Origin: Thiotrichaceae bacterium | Lineage (GTDB): Bacteria > Pseudomonadota > Gammaproteobacteria > Beggiatoales > Beggiatoaceae | DNA: 64,000 nt | Reading direction: 5' to 3' | NCBI GenBank assembly: GCA_011391085.1 | Contig: JAABRD010000024.1 | Coordinates: 1-64,000, forward strand | Part shown: positions 1-7,490 of the stretch, one piece after another | Layout of the letters: every line of letters begins with the position of its first letter | How positions within the stretch are numbered: position 1 is the stretch's first letter | The notes under the pieces: model-generated | Seen by the model: only the letters and a program-made list of their open reading frames with translations | The model's database searches: none | Told to the model about the DNA's origin: nothing | Program-made: the position numbers and the translations under genes

Positions 1-93
1 TGAAAGCTGTGTGACGCGAAAGTGTCCCGCACAGTTTGGGGTGGGGGGAATACCTAATCTCACACTAGAGAGGATGTATTACTCTATCACCAT
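1..93 (+). mobile_element. 3' end of a group II intron (domains V and VI), cut by the window edge
   Basis: The first 40 bases fold as a domain V hairpin carrying an AGC triad near its 5' side, and the following G-rich stretch to about position 93 behaves as domain VI. The same sequence ends the complete intron at 6309-7140 on the other strand. In the domain V stem this copy reads GCTGTG/CACAGT where the other reads GCCGTG/CACGGT, a compensatory pair change that supports the fold. The 3' boundary is placed after CACCAT by comparison. Whether this intron carries a reverse transcriptase cannot be seen here. Confidence 0.65.
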
Positions 94-143
94 TAAAATT
101 CTGTAAATTCTGATTCAGACAATCAATTAAAGGAATAACATCT

Positions 144-2387
144 ATGCCTCAAGAAAAAGCCAAACAACTCTATCAATTTCTCATTTACAGTGTGATTTTT
201 GGCCTCAAGAAAGTACCTATCGTCGGTGCCGCGGTAGAACTTGCCGTCGATTGGCAAAATAACGTCAAGGTTCAGTTGAATCAACAAGCGAATCTCAAAG
301 TTCAAGAACGTCTGGCACAGATAGAACAGGCGATGTTGTGTTTGCCTGACGAAGTGCGAAAGATGGCACAAGAGATGATTGCAGAACAACGTAGATTGGG
401 CGTGGATATTTCTCCTGAACAAGAAGAAGCCGTGCTTGATTTGGCTTCTTCCATGCCCGCCGCCATTCGTGAACGCACTCAAGCGACTTTGCGTCAAGCC
501 CGACAACATGGGACAGCGTTACATACGGTGCTTCCTGTCGGTGAACAAGTCAGTACACAGGAACGGGCGGAGTTTTATCAGTCATTGTTGCCAGCACGGC
601 GGTCGGCCTTTCGGGAAAATGATTGGGTGCCGCACCGTAACCCACCCTGGCAATTGGTGCAATTGTTAGGCGCGGGTGGTTTTGGGGAAGTGTGGGAAGC
701 CCGGCATCCGCAGTTGAATGACCGTTTTGCGGTGAAGTTTTGTCAAGATGAAGCCAGTGCTAAGGTGTTGAAACAGGAGGCCACAGCTTTGTTTCGGTTG
801 CGTAAAGAGTTGCCCGAACATCCTAATATTGTGCGTTTGTTGGATTTGCAGTTGGATAAGGAACCGTACTGGCTGGCGTTTGAATATGTGCCAGGCGGTA
901 CTTTGGAAGCCTTGATGCGGGGCGCCTCTTTGACTTGGCAAGAGGTATTGGCGATTTTTCTCCCCATTGTGGAAGGCATGAGTGCCGTGCATAAGGTGGG
1001 AATTGTGCATCGGGATTTGAAACCGGCCAATATTTTGTTGACCGAGGCGGGTGTGCCTAAAATTACTGATTTTGGCATTGGTAAAGTGATGGTGGAACAG
1101 GAGAGAACTCGTTTATTACTTTCCAGATCGCTAACGATGGCCAGTTTTGGTAGTGCGGGTTATGCATCGCCTGAACAAATCAAGGGATTGCCCGCGCATC
1201 CTACTGATGATACTTATGCCTTGGGCGCGTTGTTGTGGCAATTGGTGACGCATAAGTTGCAACCGCCGCAATATGTGCAACGCAATCTGAGAGAAGCCAA
1301 TATTCCAGACGTAGTGAAGGCTTTGATTATCGACTGTTTGGAAAATCCGCGGGATGAACGTCCTCAACGGGCCGAAGAGTTGTTGAAGGTGTTGCAACCA
1401 TTGGTATCGGTAACGGGTGACACTGCGAGACACAAAGCGGAAGAGGAAGCGAAACTGTTGGCACGACGTAAGGCCGAAGAAGAAGCGCAAAAAGCAAATG
1501 TCGCTGAAGTGTTGGCACGACGTAAAGTAGAACTAGCACAACGCAAAGTGGAAGCGGAGGCAAAAAAAGCGGCAGAAAAGGAACAACAAACTAAACATAT
1601 CGCCCTAACCCTCAGAGAATTATCAGCCTTTAATCCGTTAGATTGGTGGCGTTTGTTAGTGTGGGTGTTATGGTCTCCTCAACATTTGAAAGTACATCGT
1701 GAGATTTTGGGCCGGGATCAAGAACAATACGTCGGCAGTTGTTTGGTCAGCACTTTGATATGGTTGCCGTTGTTGTGGCCAACATTGGGGATGGCGTTGG
1801 AATGGATACCTCCTGACGACAGATTGAGCGTAGTATACTACTGGATGGCTGTCGGTGTAATTGGCATCGCTTGGCTACTGACTGGAATATTTGCGCTGGC
1901 CAACAATAAAGTAGCGGGAATCGTGGTGGGAGTCATAGCGGGAGTCATGGCGGGAGTCATGGCGGGAGAGATGGCGGGAGAGATGGCGGGAGGGGTGACG
2001 CTCAGGATGGTATTCATGTTCAACGATGTGGAAAACGGCTTGACAGTGGTGAAAAACGTAGTAGGTGGAGTAGCGTGTGTTGTGACATTAATCATGGCGG
2101 AAGGTGTGGCGTTCGGTGTAACGTTCAGCGTGGCAAGAGTCGTAGTGTTGGGCATAGTGTTGAGCGTGGTGTTGGGTATGGTGTTGGGCGGGGTGTTGGG
2201 TATAGTAGTTGTATACTTGATGATGGCCGCTGTAATGGCTGCTGTAGCAGTAAGCATAGCAGCCAGCCTAAAAACTGGCGAACCTTCCATTATTGCTAGA
2301 ACGGCTTTCATTGCCCTACTGTTATCCAATGCGTTTATCCTGTGGTTTAGCTTACTGGGAGGTTGGCAGATGTTTTTTGATAAGTGA
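144..2387 (+). CDS. Membrane-anchored serine/threonine protein kinase with repetitive C-terminal membrane region
   Basis: 747 aa. It phosphorylates protein Ser/Thr, probably at the inner face of the membrane. Residues 1-165 are a helical N-terminal region without a recognised domain. The kinase domain spans about 170-425: glycine loop GAGGFGEVW at 176-184, ATP-binding Lys198, catalytic loop HRDLKPAN with Asp291, and DFG at 309-311, so it looks active. A charged Ala/Glu/Lys/Arg coiled coil follows at about 430-485. The C-terminal 230 residues are strongly hydrophobic; two stretches are built from 4-residue units (AGVM and VLGM types) encoded by 12-nt repeats at about 1918-1995 and 2147-2208. 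AGGA precedes the ATG. The gene stands alone, so its substrate is unknown. Confidence 0.88.
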   Translation: MPQEKAKQLYQFLIYSVIFGLKKVPIVGAAVELAVDWQNNVKVQLNQQANLKVQERLAQIEQAMLCLPDEVRKMAQEMIAEQRRLGVDISPEQEEAVLDLASSMPAAIRERTQATLRQARQHGTALHTVLPVGEQVSTQERAEFYQSLLPARRSAFRENDWVPHRNPPWQLVQLLGAGGFGEVWEARHPQLNDRFAVKFCQDEASAKVLKQEATALFRLRKELPEHPNIVRLLDLQLDKEPYWLAFEYVPGGTLEALMRGASLTWQEVLAIFLPIVEGMSAVHKVGIVHRDLKPANILLTEAGVPKITDFGIGKVMVEQERTRLLLSRSLTMASFGSAGYASPEQIKGLPAHPTDDTYALGALLWQLVTHKLQPPQYVQRNLREANIPDVVKALIIDCLENPRDERPQRAEELLKVLQPLVSVTGDTARHKAEEEAKLLARRKAEEEAQKANVAEVLARRKVELAQRKVEAEAKKAAEKEQQTKHIALTLRELSAFNPLDWWRLLVWVLWSPQHLKVHREILGRDQEQYVGSCLVSTLIWLPLLWPTLGMALEWIPPDDRLSVVYYWMAVGVIGIAWLLTGIFALANNKVAGIVVGVIAGVMAGVMAGEMAGEMAGGVTLRMVFMFNDVENGLTVVKNVVGGVACVVTLIMAEGVAFGVTFSVARVVVLGIVLSVVLGMVLGGVLGIVVVYLMMAAVMAAVAVSIAASLKTGEPSIIARTAFIALLLSNAFILWFSLLGGWQMFFDK

Positions 2388-2568
2388 CAGCCTCTCAGAA
2401 ATTATCTCATATAGAAATTATTTTTATGGATATTTGAGAGGCGCAAAGTGGTACTCAGTCAAAAAACTGGTTGCTATTTTTTAATTTTGGTGTTACACTT
2501 GATAATGGCGGTGCCTGCCAGACATTTTGTTTGGTGGTAACATTGCCATTTAATTAATTATTAAAATT

Positions 2569-2697
2569 ATGATTTATATTAAAAATTTCGTGATGTTATC
2601 TCCCGATGGTCACCACAAGGAACAACGTGATTGGTTGACGATGTTGGTTAACGTCGTATCAATAATTTTAAATATCCTGACATATTTTGTCAGGTAA
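2569..2697 (+). CDS. Possible 42-aa hydrophobic peptide
   Basis: An ATG-initiated frame of 42 codons. The first half is polar; the second half (WLTMLVNVVSIILNILTYFV) could span a membrane. It ends 30 bases before a perfect rho-independent terminator, so the locus is transcribed if a promoter exists upstream, either as a small mRNA or as a small RNA. No convincing ribosome binding site precedes the ATG, and I do not recognise the peptide. Chance is a real alternative. Confidence 0.25.
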   Translation: MIYIKNFVMLSPDGHHKEQRDWLTMLVNVVSIILNILTYFVR

Positions 2698-2726
2698 CCA
2701 ATAAGCCGTTGGTGATATTTATGCAC

Positions 2727-2760
2727 ATGGCGATGGTAGTACTACCATCGCCATTTTTTT
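2727..2760 (+). terminator. Rho-independent terminator
   Basis: A perfect inverted repeat with 14-nt arms (2727-2740 and 2741-2754, starting ATGGCGATGG) is followed by seven Ts. It would end transcription from the kinase gene or from the small locus at 2569. Confidence 0.8.
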
Positions 2761-2908
2761 GTATATGAGTACTGAATCATGAATTTTCATGTATTTTTAG
2801 GAGAAAGATTTGACAATTTTTCGAAAGATTTTCCCCGCTACCCTCCATCAATCCCATCTTATGGTAAACTAACCTGGCCCGTTTTTATTCAATCAAATCG
2901 GCGAAGTG

Positions 2909-2940
2909 GTGGGCAACGATAAAGCGGTGGCCTGCCCTAC
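2909..2940. repeat. REP-like palindrome, GTGGGCAAC family, copy 1
   Basis: Imperfect hairpin GTGGGCAAC...GGCCTGCCCTAC. Further copies with compensating changes lie at 3709-3740, 4316-4347 and 5299-5330, and looser relatives near 45546, 46356, 51497 and 52145. All are intergenic. Confidence 0.8.
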
Positions 2941-2986
2941 TTGGCTACTTGGCTGTATCAGTCAAAATTACTAAGAGGTCATTCTG

Positions 2987-3229
2987 ATGGAAATCATAAA
3001 GCAAATAGTTGCCGAGGCAATTTTGGAATTGCCCGACACGGCGAATTTTAGTGATATTGTGGCAGTATTGGAAACCTGCCGGCAGGAGTTTGAGGATAAC
3101 ACCCTGGTGACGACAGAAACCAAAGCTATTTCGTTTTTAGAAGCAGCTAAAGAATATGTCGGTTGCATCAAGGATGCTCCAGCAGACTTGTCTATTAATA
3201 AGGCTTATTTTGACGGCTTTGGATTATGA
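2987..3229 (+). CDS. Putative antitoxin of a PIN-type TA pair
   Basis: 80 aa, acidic, with no signal peptide or membrane segment. I do not recognise its DNA-binding fold. The assignment rests on context: its stop overlaps the start of a PIN-domain protein by four bases (ATGA), the usual translational coupling of vapBC operons. AGAGG lies at a suitable distance from the ATG. Confidence 0.65.
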   Translation: MEIIKQIVAEAILELPDTANFSDIVAVLETCRQEFEDNTLVTTETKAISFLEAAKEYVGCIKDAPADLSINKAYFDGFGL

Positions 3230-3648
3230 GACAATCCATTATACTCGATGCTGGACCTTTAGTAGCTTTTCTGAGTGAACGGGATGCCTATCACGATTGG
3301 GTAACGCAACAAGTAACCACGATTCAATCCCCATTGTTAACTTGTGAGGCAGTCCTCACGGAAGCCTGTTTTTTGTTACGCAAGCATTTTAAAGCACCGG
3401 TGGTCATGGAAATGGTACATCAAGACTTTATCTCAATACCCTTCCACTTGAATAAGCAGGAGACCGCACTTATCAAGAATCTGATGACCAAATATGCCAA
3501 TTTGCCTATGTCTTTTGCCGATGCCTGTTTAGTCAGAATGTCGGAACAATTTCCTCACAGTACCATCTTGACGTTAGACAGTGATTTTCGGATTTACCGC
3601 AAACATGGTAATCAACTTATACCAGTTATTATGCCTAGTATTCAGTAG
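3226..3648 (+). CDS. vapC: PIN-domain ribonuclease toxin (VapC-like)
   Basis: 140 aa. PIN-domain proteins cut RNA with a Mg-binding cluster of acidic residues. Here Asp8 in ILDAGPLVAF, the Glu of the LTCEAVLTEAC segment, Asp in SFADACLVRM and Asp in LTLDSDF supply the expected acidic set. Length is typical for VapC. The coupled upstream gene is the likely antitoxin. A GTGGGCAAC-family palindrome follows the gene. Confidence 0.82.
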   Translation: MRQSIILDAGPLVAFLSERDAYHDWVTQQVTTIQSPLLTCEAVLTEACFLLRKHFKAPVVMEMVHQDFISIPFHLNKQETALIKNLMTKYANLPMSFADACLVRMSEQFPHSTILTLDSDFRIYRKHGNQLIPVIMPSIQ

Positions 3649-3708
3649 TAAGGTGGGCAAGAGTTTATTTGCCCGTCTTCTAACTAAATCTAAGTATATT
3701 CGAAAATA

Positions 3709-3740
3709 GTGGGCAACGATAAAGCTGTTGCCTGCCCTAC
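3709..3740. repeat. REP-like palindrome, GTGGGCAAC family, copy 2
   Basis: Best-paired copy: GGGCAAC pairs with GTTGCC(T)GCCC across a GATAAAGCT loop. It lies 61 bases after the PIN toxin gene and could act in mRNA 3'-end protection. Confidence 0.8.
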
Positions 3741-3785
3741 CTAACTGCTTAACTAAAATTCTTACCCACATTTCGTCACTACCGA

Positions 3786-4088
3786 ATGAGGAAACCTAGC
3801 GTGATATATTCCATTGCTGAAGAACATGCTAATCATATTTTTCGCAATGCCCCTGGCCATCTTGCAGACACCCCTGCCAATAGGAATTTACTGATAGCCA
3901 CCGCCTCAAGTACCCAAAACTTGATAGGTAAAGATAAATATGGTAACGAATGGTTCACTAAAACTTTAACTGATGGTTCGCAAATCTGGGTACCAGTGCG
4001 AAATGGTCAAATCCGTAATGGTGGTCTCAATTCGATGCCACGCCCATTTAATCTGCAAACCGGACTATCACGTTCCCACGTTCCATAA
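3786..4088 (+). CDS. Small protein resembling a C-terminal toxin domain of polymorphic toxins
   Basis: 100 aa. The centre and end ([25 protein letters not shown]) resemble short nuclease-like tips found at the C termini of contact-dependent or polymorphic toxins, here as a stand-alone protein without delivery or signal sequence. The similarity is recalled by eye, not by search. A 66-aa gene follows 18 bases later and would be the immunity partner or antitoxin. It may be a domesticated or type II-like toxin. Confidence 0.5.
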   Translation: MRKPSVIYSIAEEHANHIFRNAPGHLADTPANRNLLIATASSTQNLIGKDKYGNEWFTKTLTDGSQIWVPVRNGQIRNGGLNSMPRPFNLQTGLSRSHVP

Positions 4089-4106
4089 CCAAGAAGAGAT
4101 AAATCC

Positions 4107-4307
4107 ATGAAAATACTCACCACTCAAGAAGCCTTCGTGGCCATGCGCTCGTTTTTAGAAAGTTATTATGAACGTACCAAGTCTGATGATGTGGGTGCGT
4201 TGCTTGGCGATATGCAATTGTTAGGAGACGGTCTGACGGCAGACCCCGCGACTTGGGAAGATTGGTTGAGTTGTGTAGAACAATCAAAAATTAAAATTGC
4301 GGCTTAG
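4107..4307 (+). CDS. Small acidic protein, probable immunity/antitoxin partner of the preceding gene
   Basis: 66 aa, acidic and helical, with the segment YERTKSDDVGALLGDMQLL followed by ATWEDW. Similar short proteins are often found beside small toxins. AAGAAGAG lies upstream of the ATG. No catalytic motif is visible. The pairing is inferred from the 18-base spacing and shared strand. Confidence 0.5.
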   Translation: MKILTTQEAFVAMRSFLESYYERTKSDDVGALLGDMQLLGDGLTADPATWEDWLSCVEQSKIKIAA

Positions 4308-4315
4308 TTAGTGTA

Positions 4316-4434
4316 GTGGGCAACGATAAAGCTGTTACCCACCTTACCCAACTCCTCAAACCTGACAGGTCTGTTAGACCTGTCAGGTTTAACACCATTG
4401 CCCGCCAACCCTGTCTTATGGTAAACTAACCCGG
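4316..4434. repeat. Composite repeat: GTGGGCAAC hairpin plus AACCTGACAGG palindrome, copy A
   Basis: 4316-4347 is the third GTGGGCAAC-family hairpin. 4358-4390 is a perfect palindrome with 15-nt arms (AAACCTGACAGGTCT) around GTT. A conserved tail containing TGGTAAACTAAC follows. The same order recurs at 5191-5270, and the palindrome again at 7161-7193, each time preceded by a CCTAACTCCTC-like sequence. Confidence 0.85.
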
Positions 4435-4475
4435 TCACCTAATTTGCAATCCATTTTTCCAATTGGAGAATCACC

Positions 4476-4730
4476 ATGTTGAAAAGTTACGAAGCGATTT
4501 ACCGTCAAGGTCAATTACGGTGGCTTCATCAAGCACCGCCGACAGTTGACCAAGAACTACGGGTTTTGGTAGTAGCAGAGATAGTCGAAGCCAAAACTCC
4601 AACCAAACACCATTTGCATGAAGTATTACAACAAGCTTGGGGCTGTCTGGGGACGGGTAAGTCCCTGGATGACATTGACCGAGAACTTCAGGTAATGCGT
4701 CATGAATGGGAAAGGGAGTGGGACCAATGA
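4476..4730 (+). CDS. Putative antitoxin of the second PIN pair
   Basis: 84 aa starting MLKSYEAIYRQGQLRWL. The N-terminal strand and the C-terminal RHEWEREWD helix match a paralogue encoded at 60347-60640, and a truncated third copy lies at 62244-62312, so this is a family spread through the region. GGAGAA precedes the ATG. The stop overlaps the next start by four bases. Confidence 0.7.
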   Translation: MLKSYEAIYRQGQLRWLHQAPPTVDQELRVLVVAEIVEAKTPTKHHLHEVLQQAWGCLGTGKSLDDIDRELQVMRHEWEREWDQ

Positions 4731-5122
4731 CCACGTTGTATGTACTTGACTCCAATATGCTTATCTACTATCTGAATGCCAGCTTAACGGAATCCGTTCG
4801 CCAACAAGTGGAAGAGGCGATAGAACAGCAGGCGTTTATCTCCACCATTACTCGGATAGAAGTTCTTGGCTGGCATCAGCATAGTCCAACGTCGTTTCGC
4901 CAAGCGAAAGAGTTGCTAAATCATCTGAGTGAACAATCCTTAAATGAGGCAGTGGTGAATTTGTGTATCCAGTTACGACAAACCACTCCTCTGAAACTTC
5001 CCGATACCATCATTGCTGCCACAGCTTTGCATCTAGGATTACCTTTGATGACTCGCAATGTCAGTGACTTTCAAAAAGTCCCTCATTTGACCCTCTTCAA
5101 TCCTTTTGAAAATCAGGCATAG
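4727..5122 (+). CDS. vapC: PIN-domain ribonuclease toxin (VapC-like)
   Basis: 131 aa from the ATG that overlaps the antitoxin stop; an upstream in-frame ATG at 4706 lies inside the antitoxin gene and is less likely. PIN motifs: DSNMLIYYL (first Asp), TRIEVLGW (Glu), KLPDTIIAATAL (Asp) and TRNVSDF (last Asp). It is clearly paralogous to the toxin at 59985-60392, and both keep the acidic residues. Confidence 0.85.
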   Translation: MTTLYVLDSNMLIYYLNASLTESVRQQVEEAIEQQAFISTITRIEVLGWHQHSPTSFRQAKELLNHLSEQSLNEAVVNLCIQLRQTTPLKLPDTIIAATALHLGLPLMTRNVSDFQKVPHLTLFNPFENQA

Positions 5123-5130
5123 ACTGGTAG

Positions 5131-5330
5131 GGTGCGTCCCACGCACCATTTTTTAAATGCGAAGTCGTTGCCCACTCTACCTAACTCCTCAAACCTGACA
5201 AGTCTGTTAGACCTGTCAGGTTTAACACCACTGTCCGCCAACCCTGTCTTCTGGTAAACTAACTCGCCTCACCTTCGTTCAATCAAATCTGCGAAATAGT
5301 GGGCAACGATAAAGTTGTTTCCCACCCTAC
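5131..5330. repeat. Composite repeat block, copy B
   Basis: Contains a short GGTGCGT/ACGCACC hairpin (5131-5147), the second copy of the AAACCTGACAGG palindrome with one mismatch (5191-5223), the TGGTAAACTAAC tail, and the fourth GTGGGCAAC-family hairpin (5299-5330). It lies between convergent genes and could end transcription from both sides. Confidence 0.8.
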
Positions 5331-5360
5331 CTAACTACCTAACTACCCCAATCAGTTTGG

Positions 5361-5696
5361 TTATTTGTACCTAATTTTCTTCCTATTCACCACCTCACTC
5401 GCCTCATCATGGAGAGAACCCTTAATCACATCGCGCAAGTACAGATTCCCGTCCAACAGTTGCAAATGCAATCGCCAACCAGAAATTTTATCTATATCCG
5501 CCCGATAAACGACTTGTTTCACCCCCACAATACGATGTAATCTGGTCTTAGGCCAAGTTTTGGTGACGTAACAGTTATTGTCCTCCAGTTCCCCCAATGC
5601 CTCCAAAAATTTGACTCGATGTTTTTCATCAGGGAGAATTTTACAAGCTTCATAAATAACGCCATGTTCATCAATGAGTGTCTTGGTTTGTGCCAT
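5361..5696 (-). CDS. Conserved-looking small protein, second gene of a two-gene unit
   Basis: 111 aa, soluble, no signal peptide. I do not recognise a family; it contains YEACKILPDE near the start and RADIDKISGWRLHLQ in the middle. It begins five bases after the stop of the 126-aa gene on the same strand, so the two are probably translated together, perhaps as a TA pair. Function unknown. Confidence 0.55.
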   Translation of the reverse strand: MAQTKTLIDEHGVIYEACKILPDEKHRVKFLEALGELEDNNCYVTKTWPKTRLHRIVGVKQVVYRADIDKISGWRLHLQLLDGNLYLRDVIKGSLHDEASEVVNRKKIRYK

Positions 5697-5701
5697 CTCA
5701 G

Positions 5702-6082
5702 TTATCCAGAGTTTGCAATGAGCTGCGGGAAGTTTGGTTGATACAGCGATTCTGCTACGGCACGATAAACTTTTTCCAAGTTTCCAGTTCGGACGATTCT
5801 CATTAAGGTGAGAATAACTTGTTCAAACAGCGGGTCCTCATCTATGGTTATCAAAACCTTGATTTGGTGATCCAGCCGCAACACATACAAAGAAGATTCC
5901 CATTTACCTAAGTAAATTAAGCAAGGCTGGTAAGCATGTTGGTAGAATGCGGCCTTATCTTCCACAAAGAGGCGACCATATTGTTCTATCTTGGCCAAAA
6001 TGCGGTGCTGTTCTGGTAGTGTGGTAAACTTCTTTTGAAGGTCTTTCTGAAATGATTTAGTGGTGTTAATGGTCAGGTCCAT
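5702..6082 (-). CDS. Putative RelE/HigB-like small protein
   Basis: 126 aa. The opening (SFQKDLQKKF), the central VLRLDHQIKVLITIDEDP and the following helix recall the RelE/ParE toxin fold (helix pair then sheet), but no catalytic residues can be assigned with confidence. It is the upstream gene of a two-gene unit with the 111-aa protein. If it is a TA system, which gene is the toxin is unclear. Confidence 0.5.
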   Translation of the reverse strand: MDLTINTTKSFQKDLQKKFTTLPEQHRILAKIEQYGRLFVEDKAAFYQHAYQPCLIYLGKWESSLYVLRLDHQIKVLITIDEDPLFEQVILTLMRIVRTGNLEKVYRAVAESLYQPNFPQLIANSG

Positions 6083-6308
6083 AGTGATGACTCCAGAATT
6101 TTTGCGAATGGAGAAGAATATAGCAGATTTCGTGCTAAGTCAAGGAGATTTTAAGTCGTTATAACAAACAGGAAAACCGAAGAAAATATTGACAAGCGCG
6201 TTTTTACAAGCCATACTTAACATAAGAAAATATTTTTCTGAAACGGACGGAACAATTATGCGTATCCATTTTAACTTTGACCTAGAAACGGCCATGGTAA
6301 AACTGTTG

Positions 6309-7140
6309 ATGGTGATAGAGAAAGACATCCTCTCGTTATAGATTAGGTCTTCCCCCCACCCCAAACCGTGCAGGAAACTTTCGCTTCACACGGCTTTCAA
6401 AGGTTTTGGTCGGGGCTTGCAGACCCAATGACCACCAGCCGGTTTTAGAAAAACAAACGGCTGGCCTTAACTCACGGTCTTTGTAGATTAGTAACCCGTT
6501 TTAGTAGCACCAAGCTAATCATCAAGTTGATTCTCCTACCATAAAAGTAGGCTCTCAATCAACTACCTTGAGGCTGGTTAAAAATCCAAAGAACTCTCAT
6601 GAATTAAGAAACCTCCTAGCGTACTTTGGTTCCATTCTGCCATGGGATTCGTGTGTTTCTATCAACCACGATAAATTAATCATTCCCTTGACTTACATAC
6701 TATTACGCCTCTGTGAGATAACTAAGAATTAGCTAACACCTAGTCCATTGGACACTTAGTCACCTCATCCCTAGTTTCAGTCGTTAAGAATCTATTGACC
6801 GTGTTAGGTTGTCTCTCTACTAAAGACACCTTTAGAGTGTTACAATGGTGGTGGGACGTCATTGTATAGGTGTCTTTGACCCTGTAAGTTTTTTGAGGCT
6901 TCAACCAAGACTTTGCGGAAGCTCACCATAACGGTTTCTCCAAGCGGTGGTGACGTTAAACAGAGCCTCCTAAGTTCGCCATTCCGCAGTTTTCCTCTCG
7001 CGGTACACCCAAATGACTGGTTAGAGTCTCCGAGGTCTGAGAGTAAGGACTTCATAAACTACCCAGATTAAAGATATTTCTGGTTTTCACTCCATGAAGG
7101 GGGAATTTCACCCCATTTCTTAACGCCTAACTAGGCACAC
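6309..7140 (-). mobile_element. Complete group II intron without an ORF, inserted in a REP-like palindrome
   Basis: 832 nt. The 5' end reads GTGTGCC followed by TTAGGCGTTAAG, close to the GUGYG start and early domain I of known bacterial group II introns. Domain V is at 6361-6398 with an AGC triad, domain VI ends at CACCAT. The 5' exon ends GGTGGG (7141-7146 on the complementary strand). A hairpin at 6841-6866 exposes CCCACC (6850-6855), which pairs perfectly as EBS1. A second loop at 7019-7024 exposes CTAAC, a candidate EBS2 for GTTAG in the exon. The 3' exon resumes CAACAG, as expected for an uninterrupted GTGGGCAAC-family repeat. No reverse transcriptase fits, so mobility would need a protein made elsewhere. 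Confidence 0.82.
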
Positions 7141-7160
7141 CCCACCTTACCTAACTCCTC

Positions 7161-7193
7161 AAACCTGACAGGTCTGTTAGACCTGTCAGGTTT
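7161..7193. repeat. AAACCTGACAGG palindrome, copy C
   Basis: Perfect palindrome with 15-nt arms, identical to the copy at 4358-4390. It lies just upstream of the intron's 5' exon. Confidence 0.85.
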
Positions 7194-7214
7194 AACATCG
7201 CTATCTACCAACTC

Positions 7215-7296
7215 TATAGTTTGTAGGGTGGATTAAGCGAAGCGTATCCACCAACTATAGTTTGTAGGGTGGATTAAGCGAAGCGTATCCACCAAC
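7215..7296. repeat. Tandem duplication of a 41-bp palindromic repeat
   Basis: Two copies (7215-7255, 7256-7296) of a unit containing GTAGGGTGGATTAAGCGAAG and its near-complement GTATCCACC. Single copies of the same family occur at 59139-59168 and 60798-60827. The following bases to 7490 hold a 28-codon frame (7335-7421) that I cannot support as a gene. Confidence 0.85.
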
Positions 7297-7490
7297 ATTA
7301 ACTTTAGTGCCATCTCATTAGAGGAGTGAATCCAATGAATCTTACCGAACGTCAACCATTTTCCACCAACGAAATTTTACTAAAAGAACTTCTGCAACCT
7401 CTTCACTTGATGTCCTGGTAAAATCAGGTTATCATTTGCCCAAATCGTATTATCCATTAAGAATCGCCGTTGTCCATCATTCGTTTCATT

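Larger units (their letters stand above)
2388..2986. other. Intergenic region with hairpins, a possible short ORF and a terminator
   Basis: About 600 bases between the kinase and a TA pair. It holds a possible 42-codon ORF (2569-2697), a small hairpin near 2676-2693, a rho-independent terminator (2727-2760) and one copy of a REP-like palindrome (2909-2940). The 70 bases before that REP also recur, diverged, near 4399-4434 and 5233-5298, so the repeat unit is longer than the hairpin. Confidence 0.6.

Noticed and set aside
1838-2329. 163-codon minus-strand Thr/Pro-rich frame
   Set aside because: It is the antisense of the kinase's 12-nt repeat region; low-complexity composition explains its openness.
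6803-6808. CCTAAC in the intron as EBS2
   Set aside because: It pairs with the exon GTTAGG but lies 3' of EBS1, contrary to the usual order. The loop at 7019-7024 is a better candidate.
6140-7055. Two minus-strand frames of 71-74 codons
   Set aside because: Both lie in or run out of the group II intron RNA, show no protein-like pattern and overlap the structured ends.
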